This document shows, one piece after another, positions 34,782-42,278 of a DNA stretch of 64,000 bases. Both the position numbers and the translations under genes were made by a program. How positions within the stretch are numbered: the stretch's first letter is position 1; each line of letters opens with the position of its first letter. This stretch comes from Tabrizicola_A sp965284335 (GTDB lineage: Bacteria > Pseudomonadota > Alphaproteobacteria > Rhodobacterales > Rhodobacteraceae). The stretch is from NCBI RefSeq assembly GCF_965284335.1, contig NZ_OZ260076.1. One strand, 5' to 3'. The notes under the pieces were generated by a model that did no database searches, was not told the DNA's origin, and was given only the letters and a program-made list of their open reading frames with translations.

Positions 34782-35953
34782 TCATCTTCCGCCAATCTGG
34801 GCAGTCCCAAGATCACGCGCTTTTCCGCAGCCGTCAGGAAATCCGCCGCCCCCACCCGCGTCCATTGCTGGTCACGCTCCACGGCCAGCGCCGGGATCTG
34901 ATCCAGATCGGGGCGCAACTCCACCGCCTCGCCGGTAAAGCCCGAAAGCCAATGCGACACGCCTGCCACCACCCGCTGCACCAAGGGCAGCACGGTCAGG
35001 CGGTAAAACGCCCGGTTCGCCTCTTGATAATTGGCATAGGTCGCATCACCGGGGATCCCCATCAGCATCGGCGGCACGCCGAATGCGATGGCAATTTCCC
35101 GCGCGGCGGCCTGTTTGGTCTGGTGAAACTCCATGTCCGAGGGCGAAAAGCCCATCGGCTTCCAGTCCAGCCCGCCTTCCAAAAGCATCGGCCGCCCCGC
35201 ATTCTTGGCCCCCTGATGATGGCTTTGCATCTCGCTCAACAGCCGGTCATACTGGTCTGTGGTCAAATGGCTTTGCCCATCCGCGCCCTTGTAGACAATC
35301 GCCCCCGAAGGCCGCGCGGCATTGTCGAGCAGAGCCTTGGACCACGCACTTGCACTGGTATGAACATCCAAGGCCACCGCCGCCGCCTGCAAGGGGCTGA
35401 ACCCGTAATGGTCATCCTGCGGGTGAAAGGTCTTGATATGGCAAATCGGTTGCGCCTCGGCACTCATGGCAAAGCGGTGGGTGCGCCCCGACACGGTGTA
35501 ATCATAGGCCACCGGCCAGCCATCCGCCCCCGGCACCAGCGCCATGCGGTCCGAGCGCAGCACATGCAATTCCCCCGGCAGCGCCCCCACCCCCGGCACC
35601 GCCTCGATATAGGCATTGCCCGACAGCAGAAGATGGCCATAGACCGCCTCAAACAGCTCCGCCCGCCCCTGCACCCCATTCGGCCGCCGGATCAGGTCCA
35701 AGACCGGATGGGTCTCATAGCGCCGCTCGCAATCTTGCAACACCAAAGGCAAGGCCGCCGCCGCCTCGGCAATCAGCTTGACCGCGCGAAAGCCAATCGG
35801 ATTGCCCTGAAACCCGCTGCGCGCCAGGCTCACCGCATCGCGCGGGCTCCACGCCACCCGGCCGGATGAGCCAAAGGCCACCACCCGCCCGGTCGCAGAC
35901 GCCTTCTTTTCCACCACCGTCTCCGGCGCGCGCTTCAGGAAATCGAACACCAT
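34778..35953 (-). CDS. GTA portal protein (gp3)
   Basis: A 391-residue HK97-type portal that forms the DNA entry ring. Phrases SLARSGFQGNPIGFRAVKLIAEAAAALPL, HLLLSGNAYIEAVPG, and FGVPPMLMGIPGDATYANYQEANRAFYR (each in part) are typical. The ATG at 35953 has AAGGAG about 9 bases upstream. Between the terminase and the head-formation gene. Confidence 0.95.
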   Translation of the reverse strand: MVFDFLKRAPETVVEKKASATGRVVAFGSSGRVAWSPRDAVSLARSGFQGNPIGFRAVKLIAEAAAALPLVLQDCERRYETHPVLDLIRRPNGVQGRAELFEAVYGHLLLSGNAYIEAVPGVGALPGELHVLRSDRMALVPGADGWPVAYDYTVSGRTHRFAMSAEAQPICHIKTFHPQDDHYGFSPLQAAAVALDVHTSASAWSKALLDNAARPSGAIVYKGADGQSHLTTDQYDRLLSEMQSHHQGAKNAGRPMLLEGGLDWKPMGFSPSDMEFHQTKQAAAREIAIAFGVPPMLMGIPGDATYANYQEANRAFYRLTVLPLVQRVVAGVSHWLSGFTGEAVELRPDLDQIPALAVERDQQWTRVGAADFLTAAEKRVILGLPRLAEDE

Positions 35954-36070
35954 CTCGCAAAGCTCCTTTGTCGCGCGCCCCACAAAAGGCCCGCCGTTCC
36001 CCAAGGCCCCAACAAGGGCCGCTGTCTCTTGATCTGAAAACCACCCTACAGCCGCATTCCTTAAGGGCCG

Positions 36071-37417
36071 TTAACCCAGCGTGCGCAGCCTCGGGGCGAC
36101 ATAACCCTGTGAGGGGTCCACGATCAGCTCGGTCAAGGCCCAGACCAGTGCATCCACACGGTCAGGGCTGCCCTTGCCCAAATAGCCCTGCGGCGTCATG
36201 CGGCACATCTGGTCCTCCAGCGCCGCCAGCCCGCGCAGATGCGCCACCCGGCCCTGCTCATACAAGGCCGCCACCGGCTCCGCCCGCGCGGCCTTGCCCT
36301 TGGCCGCATGCACCGCCTTGATCGGCACCAGCGCGTCAATGTTGCGAATGACGCTTGTCACCAGGTCCCCGCCCTGATTGACCTCCACCACCAACCGATC
36401 CGCCTTGTGCCGCGCCATCGCGGCCAAAGCTGCCCGCGCCCAAGCCTCGGGCGAGGACATCCGCACCGTCGCATCCTCCAACACCACCGCGCGCCAGTTT
36501 TGCGGCGGCCCCTCGGTCACCGCCCCCACCACCACGATGCCACATTCGTCACTGCCCCCCCCGTGGCTCACCGCCGGGTCCACCGCCACCACGATGCGGC
36601 TGAACTCCGGCACCGCCTCAATCCGCGCCGCATCCAACTGTGCCGCCGACCACAGACTGCCCTCGACCTCCTCCAGCAACAGCCCCTCCAGCTCCTGCTG
36701 GCCCAGCCGCGTGCCGCCATAGCGGGTGCGCACCTCCTCAAGGAAACTCGCCGCCAGATTGGCGCGGTTGGCTTCCGTGGGCGCATGGGTGGTCACGGTT
36801 GAGGGGTTCTTCAGGATCGCCTTCAACACTTCCACATTCTGCGGGGTCGTCGTCACCACCTGCCGGGGATTGTCCCCCAGCCGCAGGCCAAACTGCAACT
36901 GGTCCCAAGCCTCCTGCCCCTTCGGCCACTTGGCCAATTCATCCGCCCAGGCGGCATCGAACTGCGGCCCGCGCAGGCTTGCCGGATCATGCGCCGAAAA
37001 CACCTGCGCCACCGCGCCATTGGGCCAGATCAACTGCCGCCGCGTCGCATGCCATTCGGGCCGCCGATCAGGGGGCGAGCAGGCGATGATCCCGCTTTCG
37101 CCCATCACCATGACCTCGCGCACCTGATCCACCGTCTCGCCCACCAACGCCACCCGCCGCGCCCGCCCCGGCGCAAGGGGCGTCGCGCCTTCCACCTCGG
37201 CGCGCACCCATTCCGCCCCGGCCCGCGTCTTGCCCGCCCCGCGCCCCCCCATGATGACCCATGTTTTCCACGCGCCTTCAGGCGGCAATTGATGCGGCAG
37301 CGCCCAAAACTCAAAAAGCCACGGCAAGGCCAACAAAGCATTGTCACTCAGGCCCTCCAAAAACGCCTCAATCACCTCCGGCGTCGCGGAGGCGAGCCAA
37401 CCTGCGCCCGATTTCAT
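36071..37417 (-). CDS. terL: GTA large terminase (gp2)
   Basis: A 448-residue packaging motor with an N-terminal ATPase and C-terminal RNase H-like nuclease. The Walker A loop GGRGAGKT is at about residues 57-64; the arginine-rich WNATRRQL-like region, the coupling TTTPQ motif and the nuclease acidic residues in VAVDPAVSHGGGSDECGI follow. The ATG at 37417 lies in an overlap of 50 bases with gp1; 37504 is an alternative but deep inside gp1. Headful packaging of chromosomal DNA is the GTA role. Confidence 0.95.
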   Translation of the reverse strand: MKSGAGWLASATPEVIEAFLEGLSDNALLALPWLFEFWALPHQLPPEGAWKTWVIMGGRGAGKTRAGAEWVRAEVEGATPLAPGRARRVALVGETVDQVREVMVMGESGIIACSPPDRRPEWHATRRQLIWPNGAVAQVFSAHDPASLRGPQFDAAWADELAKWPKGQEAWDQLQFGLRLGDNPRQVVTTTPQNVEVLKAILKNPSTVTTHAPTEANRANLAASFLEEVRTRYGGTRLGQQELEGLLLEEVEGSLWSAAQLDAARIEAVPEFSRIVVAVDPAVSHGGGSDECGIVVVGAVTEGPPQNWRAVVLEDATVRMSSPEAWARAALAAMARHKADRLVVEVNQGGDLVTSVIRNIDALVPIKAVHAAKGKAARAEPVAALYEQGRVAHLRGLAALEDQMCRMTPQGYLGKGSPDRVDALVWALTELIVDPSQGYVAPRLRTLG

Positions 37418-37691
37418 CGCGCGCGGCGTCCATGTCGAATGTGCCAGACCCGCAGGCCCCGGCAACTTGCTTACGGAGTTTTTCAACTCGATTCCCTTCT
37501 TCAATGGCCAGATGCACCGCCACCTTCAAACCCTTGATGCACTCCACCGCATCCTTGACCTGCCCAAACTCGCCGGACTTGATCGATTGCACGGTGACAG
37601 CAAGGTTTTCGGCGGCCTCGCGTAGCCAGATTTCGGTGATCGCCAGCATGTCCACTGGCGGCTTGTCCCCCGAGGAGAAATTGATTGTCAT
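37368..37691 (-). CDS. GTA small terminase (gp1)
   Basis: A 107-residue protein with a central helical region (ITEIWLREAAENLAVTVQSIKSGEFGQVKDAVE, in part), similar to the RcGTA gp1 now known to act as small terminase. It starts the cluster. The ATG at 37691 (MTINFSSGD) is preferred; the frame stays open back to 37784, across the leader terminator, which is not expected to be coding. A short GCGAAG precedes the start. It shares 50 bases with gp2. Confidence 0.85.
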   Translation of the reverse strand: MTINFSSGDKPPVDMLAITEIWLREAAENLAVTVQSIKSGEFGQVKDAVECIKGLKVAVHLAIEEGNRVEKLRKQVAGACGSGTFDMDAARDEIGRRLARLRDAGGD

Positions 37692-37732
37692 CTTCGCTGG
37701 CTGCCCTCTCATGCCCCCGCACGAGCCAAATG

Positions 37733-37766
37733 AAAAAGCGGCGCGGGGGTTGCCCCCCGGCCGCTT
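37733..37766 (-). terminator. Intrinsic terminator (possible attenuator) in the GTA leader
   Basis: On the minus strand: AAGCGGC-CGGGGG, loop GCAA, CCCCCG-(C)-GCCGCTT, followed by further T residues. A 13-bp stem with one bulged C and a T5 tract, ending 42 bases before the gp1 start and about 20 bases after the likely transcription start. Either it ends readthrough from mltG, or it attenuates GTA transcription. Confidence 0.85.
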
Positions 37767-37791
37767 GCCCATCTGTCCTAGCATGTCTGAA

Positions 37792-37820
37792 ACCCTACAT
37801 CACAGCGGACGCAGAGTCAA
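37792..37820 (-). promoter_or_regulatory. Candidate GTA promoter
   Basis: On the minus strand TTGACT (37820-37815), 17-base spacer, TAGGGT (37797-37792). A good -35 and a weak -10, as expected for an activator-dependent promoter. Transcription would begin near 37785, upstream of the leader terminator. Confidence 0.6.
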
Positions 37821-37844
37821 ATTTAACAACGTCTTATCAGACAC

Positions 37845-37874
37845 TTAACGCGCGCCACTTTAATCGCGCGTTAA
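37845..37874. promoter_or_regulatory. Perfect 10-10-10 inverted repeat with CtrA-like half-sites
   Basis: TTAACGCGCG (37845-37854), 10-base spacer, CGCGCGTTAA (37865-37874). Within it TTAA-N7-TTAA (37860-37874) matches the CtrA consensus pattern. It lies 25-54 bases upstream of the -35 of the candidate GTA promoter. In R. capsulatus the GTA is controlled by CtrA and GafA, so this is the natural activator site. Confidence 0.75.
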
Positions 37875-37877
37875 CCC

Positions 37878-39050
37878 TCAGTTACCCTCGGCCTCTTGCG
37901 CCCGCTGCATCTCGGCCTCAATCGCACGCCATTTGGCAACATTGGCGTTATGCTCGTCCAAAGTGCGGGCAAAGGCATGGCCGCCCGTGCCATCGGCCAC
38001 AAAGAACAGGAAATCCGACCCATCGGGGTTCAGCGCCGCCTCAATCGCCGCCCGGCCCGGATTGGCAATCGGCCCCGGCGGCAGGCCATCAATGACATAG
38101 GTGTTATAAGGCGTTTCACGCCGCAACTCGCTTTGCCGCAAGCCCCGCCCCAAAACGCCCTCCCCCTTGGTGATGCCATAAATCACCGTGGGATCGGTCT
38201 GCAACCGCATCCCCTGGCGCAAGCGGTTGACAAAGACGCTGGCCACCCGATGCCGCTCCTCGGCCACAGCGGTTTCCTTTTCCACGATCGAGGCCATGAC
38301 CATCGCCTCTTCCGGCGTCTCATAGGGCAAGTCCGGCGCCCGCGCGGCCCAAAGATCGGCCATGATCCGCAGCTGACGATCCGCCATCTCACCGATCAGC
38401 GCCGCCCGATCCGCCCCGCGCTCCACCTCATAGCTGTCGGGGGCCAAAGACCCCTCTGGCGGCACCTGATCCAACTCGCCGGTCAAAAACTCGGCGCGCT
38501 TCAAGCCTTCCACCACCTGCCAACTTGTCACGCCTTCGGCCACCGTCACGCGCAGACGAATATCATCGGCCGCCGCCGCTTCGCTGTATTCCGGGGGCGC
38601 AGCCCCCGCCGCCGGGTCAAACTTCACCACCTCGACATAGCGATTGGTGGCCGGGTCCAACTCGCGCAGCACAACATCGGTCGAATTCACGCTGATGCGG
38701 AAATTCACCTCGCGCCCACAGCTCGACTGGCCACCCGCTGTCAGCTGATCAATCACCTGCACCATCGAGGCACCGGGCTGGATCAGATAGCTGCCAAATT
38801 TCAGCGCCCCCGCCTTGTCGGTATATTCCGCCCCAATACGGAAAATCCGCGCATCGCTGATCGCGCCCTGTGCGGCCAGCGCCCGGCTGACCTGCGCCAG
38901 ACTTGCCCCGCGTTCCACCTTGAAACACACCGCCTGCGCCAATGGCCCCGGCCCGTTATAGGCTTGGCGACCCCAAGCCAACAGACCTGCCGCCACGATC
39001 AGGATCAGAATAAAAAACGTCAACGCATTCGAGGCAATGGCGCGCCACAT
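37878..39050 (-). CDS. mltG: Endolytic murein transglycosylase MltG
   Basis: Inner-membrane lytic transglycosylase that cuts nascent glycan strands and ends their growth. One N-terminal membrane helix (ALTFFILILIVAAGLLAW), then the YceG domain with the catalytic glutamate in MASIVEKETAVAEERHRVASVF and the conserved QTDPTVIYG and TPYNTY.IDGLPPGPIANPG stretches. 390 residues. Three bases after fabF, a pairing typical of proteobacteria. It lies directly upstream of the GTA control region. Confidence 0.95.
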   Translation of the reverse strand: MWRAIASNALTFFILILIVAAGLLAWGRQAYNGPGPLAQAVCFKVERGASLAQVSRALAAQGAISDARIFRIGAEYTDKAGALKFGSYLIQPGASMVQVIDQLTAGGQSSCGREVNFRISVNSTDVVLRELDPATNRYVEVVKFDPAAGAAPPEYSEAAAADDIRLRVTVAEGVTSWQVVEGLKRAEFLTGELDQVPPEGSLAPDSYEVERGADRAALIGEMADRQLRIMADLWAARAPDLPYETPEEAMVMASIVEKETAVAEERHRVASVFVNRLRQGMRLQTDPTVIYGITKGEGVLGRGLRQSELRRETPYNTYVIDGLPPGPIANPGRAAIEAALNPDGSDFLFFVADGTGGHAFARTLDEHNANVAKWRAIEAEMQRAQEAEGN

Positions 39051-39053
39051 GGG

Positions 39054-40313
39054 TCAGCTCACCCGGCCCAGCACAAGGCTGGCATTGGTGCCGCCAAAGC
39101 CAAAACTGTTGGACAATGCCACGTCAATCTTGCGCTTCACCGCCTTGTTCGGCGCAAGGTCCAGCTTCGGCGCGACCGCCGGATTGTCCAGATTGATCGT
39201 CGGCGGCGCGATCTGGTCGCGGATCGCCAGCACGCAGAAAATCGCCTCAACCGCGCCCGCAGCCCCCAGCAAATGCCCAATCGAGGATTTGGTTGACGAC
39301 ATCGTCGCCTTGCCCGCCGCATCGCCCAGCAAACGCTCCACCGCGCCAAGCTCAATGGTGTCGGCCATGGTCGAGGTGCCATGGGCGTTGATGTAATCCA
39401 CCTTGTCAGCCGTGATCCCGGCCCGCGCCAGCGCCATGGTCATCGAGCGGAACCCGCCCTCGCCATCCTCGCTCGGCGCGGTGATGTGATAGGCATCGCC
39501 CGACAGGCCATAGCCCAGAACCTCGGCATAAATCTTCGCCCCGCGCGCCTTGGCGTGTTCGTATTCCTCCAACACCACAACCCCCGCGCCCTCGCCCATC
39601 ACGAACCCGTCGCGGTCGGAGTCATAGGGGCGGCTGGCCTTGGCCGGATCATCGGCGCGCTTGGTGGACAGCGCCTTGCAGGCGTTGAACCCGGCAATCC
39701 CGATCTCGCTGATCGGGCTTTCCGCGCCGCCTGCCACCATCACATCGGCATCGCCAAAGGCAATCATCCGCGCCGCATCGCCAATCGCATGGGCGCCCGT
39801 GGAACAAGCCGTCACCACCGCATGGTTCGGCCCCTTAAAGCCGAAACGGATCGACACCTGCCCCGAGACCAGATTGATCAGCGCCCCCGGAATGAAGAAG
39901 GGCGAGACCCGCTTTGGCCCCTTTTCCTTGATCAAAACCGCCGTCTCGGCAATCGAGGTCAACCCCCCGATGCCGGAGCCGATCATCACACCCGTGCGGC
40001 AGCGCTCTTCGTCGGTCTGCGGCTCCCAGCCCGAATCCCGCACCGCCTGCGTCGCGGCGGCCATGCCGTAAAGGATGAAATCATCCACCTTGCGGCGATC
40101 CTTGGGGTCCATCCAGTCATCGGGGTTAAAGGTGCCGTCAGTGCCATCGCCCATCGGGATTTCACAGGCATATTGCGTGACCACATTGACCGGATCAAAC
40201 CGCGTAATCGGCCCCGCGCCCGATTGCCCGGCCAACAGACGGCTCCAGGTTTCTTCAACCCCGCACGCCAAAGGCGTAACCATCCCCAGCCCTGTGACCA
40301 CCACTCGACGCAT
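39054..40313 (-). CDS. fabF: 3-oxoacyl-ACP synthase II
   Basis: Elongating condensing enzyme of fatty acid synthesis. The catalytic triad Cys-His-His is in VTACSTGAHAIGDA (about C164), NAHGTSTMADTIEL and SIGHLLGAAGAVEA. 419 residues. AGGAGG precedes the ATG by 7 bases. First gene of fabF-mltG; acpP is not adjacent. Divergent from tetR. Confidence 0.96.
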   Translation of the reverse strand: MRRVVVTGLGMVTPLACGVEETWSRLLAGQSGAGPITRFDPVNVVTQYACEIPMGDGTDGTFNPDDWMDPKDRRKVDDFILYGMAAATQAVRDSGWEPQTDEERCRTGVMIGSGIGGLTSIAETAVLIKEKGPKRVSPFFIPGALINLVSGQVSIRFGFKGPNHAVVTACSTGAHAIGDAARMIAFGDADVMVAGGAESPISEIGIAGFNACKALSTKRADDPAKASRPYDSDRDGFVMGEGAGVVVLEEYEHAKARGAKIYAEVLGYGLSGDAYHITAPSEDGEGGFRSMTMALARAGITADKVDYINAHGTSTMADTIELGAVERLLGDAAGKATMSSTKSSIGHLLGAAGAVEAIFCVLAIRDQIAPPTINLDNPAVAPKLDLAPNKAVKRKIDVALSNSFGFGGTNASLVLGRVS

Positions 40314-40474
40314 TCTGCCCCTCCTGAACCCATGCTGTTCTTACTTTGCCTGATACACGCAGCCCCCCCACTGCGCAACGGGCACTGGCCGAAGCCCGCC
40401 GATGATCTACTTCTTTCGCAACACCCATATTCTTCTCATCCGGGCTTGACCAATTGGCGCCTTCCACCACATAT

Positions 40475-40490
40475 GAATGAACGTTCATTC
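40475..40490 (+). promoter_or_regulatory. 16-bp palindromic operator of the TetR-RND operon
   Basis: Perfect palindrome GAATGAAC-GTTCATTC, 19 bases before the chosen tetR start, with TTGACC at 40446 as a possible -35. Sites of this kind are bound by AcrR-like TetR repressors that control their own efflux operon. Confidence 0.8.
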
Positions 40491-40508
40491 TCATATCACA
40501 GATATCAC

Positions 40509-41147
40509 ATGCCCGCCGCGCAACTCAGCCTGAAATCCGAAGCCAAACCCGACAGCCGCCCCGACAGCCGAACCGCCGAAATTCTGGCGCGCGTGCGCGT
40601 GGCCTTTGCGGAAAAAGGCTTTGACGGGGCTTCAATGCAGGATCTGGCCCGCACGGCCGGCATCAGCGTCGGTAATTTCTACCGCTATTTCCCCTCAAAA
40701 TCCGCAATCGTCGAGGCGCTGATCGCCCTGGATCTGGCCGAGATGGAGGCCGATTTTCACACCGTCTTGCAATCGCCCACCCCGATGGACAGCCTGCGTG
40801 CCTTGATGCAACAGCGGCTGATCGACCACCGCACCCGCGCAGACGGCCAGCTTTGGGCCGAAATCACCGCCGCCGCCTTGCGCAAACCTGACATCTGCCA
40901 AGCCGCCTGCGCCATGGAAACCCAGATCGCGACCTATCTGAACCGCGTCTTTGCCGCCGAAACGGGGCTGAGCGAGGCCGAGATCACCGCCCGTTTTCCC
41001 GCCCATGCGGCCTTTGCCATCACCATGTTCAAAACGGCCACCATGCTGCCGCCCTCCGCCGACCCGATCCGCGAGGATCTGACCGCCCTCATCCAACGCG
41101 CCATTGACGCGACCATGTCCGAAATCCTTGCCGCCCGGAAAGCCTGA
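40509..41147 (+). CDS. TetR/AcrR family repressor of the efflux operon
   Basis: A 212-residue regulator with an N-terminal helix-turn-helix (AEILARVRVAFAEKGFDGASMQDLARTAGISVGNFYRYFPSK, in part, about residues 20-60) and a C-terminal ligand domain. It sits three bases before the membrane-fusion gene, so it should repress its own operon through the palindrome at 40475. I chose the ATG at 40509 since the operator lies between it and the in-frame ATG at 40473; neither has a clear ribosome binding site. Confidence 0.88.
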   Translation: MPAAQLSLKSEAKPDSRPDSRTAEILARVRVAFAEKGFDGASMQDLARTAGISVGNFYRYFPSKSAIVEALIALDLAEMEADFHTVLQSPTPMDSLRALMQQRLIDHRTRADGQLWAEITAAALRKPDICQAACAMETQIATYLNRVFAAETGLSEAEITARFPAHAAFAITMFKTATMLPPSADPIREDLTALIQRAIDATMSEILAARKA

Positions 41148-41150
41148 TCC

Positions 41151-42272
41151 ATGCGTATGTTGCCCGCCCTTTGCCTCGCCACCCTCCTGACGCTGCCCAC
41201 AGCCCCCCTGTGGGCCGAAGCGGCCACCGACACCCCGGCCGCGATTCCGGCACCCCATATCACGGTCGCCACAGTGCAAACCCGCAACCTGCGCGACATC
41301 GTCATCGCCTCAGGCTTGATCGGCGCGGTCGAACAGGTGCAGGTCGCCCCCCTCGTCGAAGGCCAACCGATCGAAGCACTTTTGGCCGATGTTGGCGATC
41401 TTGTGACCGAAGGTCAGGTGCTGGCACGGCTGTCCACCTCGTCGCTCACCTTGCAAAAGGCCCAGCTCACCGCCTCGCTTGCCGCCGCCCGTGCGGTGAT
41501 CCCGCAGGCCCAAGCTCAGGCCGATGAGGCCCAGCGCGTGGCCGACAGAACCCAATCGCTCTTGGCCCAAGGCACCTCCTCGCAGGCCAATGCCGACAAA
41601 GCCAACGCCGCCGCCATCGGGGCTGCCCAATCGCTCGAAGCCGCCCGCGCCAATCTGGCACTGGTCGAGGCGCAATTGGCCAATGTCGAACTGATGCTCG
41701 CCCGGACCGAGGTGAAGGCCCCCGTCGCCGGCGAAATCACCGCCCGCTCTGCCCAAGTCGGGGCCATCGCCTCCGCCGCCATGCCGATGTTTTCCATGAT
41801 CCGCGACAATGCGCTGGAACTGCGCGCCGATGTGGCCGAAGGCGATGTCTTGCGCCTTGCCCCCGGCCAGCCGGTCACCTTGCATCTGGTGGGCGACACT
41901 GGCCCGCGCAAGGGCACCGTGCGGCTGGTGGAACCCGCCATCGACACCACCACCCGTATGGGCCGCGTCCGCATCACCATCGACGACGCCGCAGGCGTGC
42001 GCCCCGGCATGTATGCCATGGCCGAAGTGCTGGTGGCCGAACGTGAAACCGCCGCCGCCCCCATCACCGCGCTTGGCGTCGCCCAAGGCGGCCAAACCGC
42101 GCTCAAGGTCACCGGCGACACCGCCCGCCTTGTGGCCGTCACCACCGGCATCCGTGACGCGGGCTTTGTCGAAATCCTCACCGGCCTTGCCCCCGGCGAC
42201 CAGATCGTCGCCAAGGCAGGCGCCTTCGTGCGCGACGGCGACCGCATCACCCCGGTTGCGGCACAGGAGTAA
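41151..42272 (+). CDS. RND efflux periplasmic adaptor (membrane-fusion protein)
   Basis: A 373-residue HlyD/AcrA-type adaptor that bridges the inner-membrane pump and an outer-membrane channel. Signal peptide 1-22 (ending LWAEA), biotinyl-lipoyl-like part near 60-90, alpha-helical hairpin about 95-175 (QAQAQADEAQRVADRTQ), then beta-barrel and membrane-proximal domains. No lipobox. Between tetR and the RND pump; no outer-membrane channel gene is present here. Confidence 0.92.
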   Translation: MRMLPALCLATLLTLPTAPLWAEAATDTPAAIPAPHITVATVQTRNLRDIVIASGLIGAVEQVQVAPLVEGQPIEALLADVGDLVTEGQVLARLSTSSLTLQKAQLTASLAAARAVIPQAQAQADEAQRVADRTQSLLAQGTSSQANADKANAAAIGAAQSLEAARANLALVEAQLANVELMLARTEVKAPVAGEITARSAQVGAIASAAMPMFSMIRDNALELRADVAEGDVLRLAPGQPVTLHLVGDTGPRKGTVRLVEPAIDTTTRMGRVRITIDDAAGVRPGMYAMAEVLVAERETAAAPITALGVAQGGQTALKVTGDTARLVAVTTGIRDAGFVEILTGLAPGDQIVAKAGAFVRDGDRITPVAAQE

Positions 42273-42278
42273 GCGGCC

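Larger units (their letters stand above)
23712..37874 (-). other. Complete Rhodobacter-type gene transfer agent structural cluster
   Basis: About 14 kb, read leftward, holding in order the small and large terminase, portal, head-formation protein, prohead protease, capsid, connectors, tail terminator, tail tube, two tail chaperones, tape measure, distal tail, hub, cell-wall peptidase and baseplate protein. All frames are intact and mostly joined by ATGA overlaps. GTAs package random host DNA in small phage-like heads. There is no integrase, replication or lysis gene, which separates this from a prophage. Control region at 37733-37874. Confidence 0.96.

Noticed and set aside
37692..37784. Longer start for GTA gp1
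   Set aside because: It would translate through the leader terminator hairpin, and the shorter start gives the size expected for the family.
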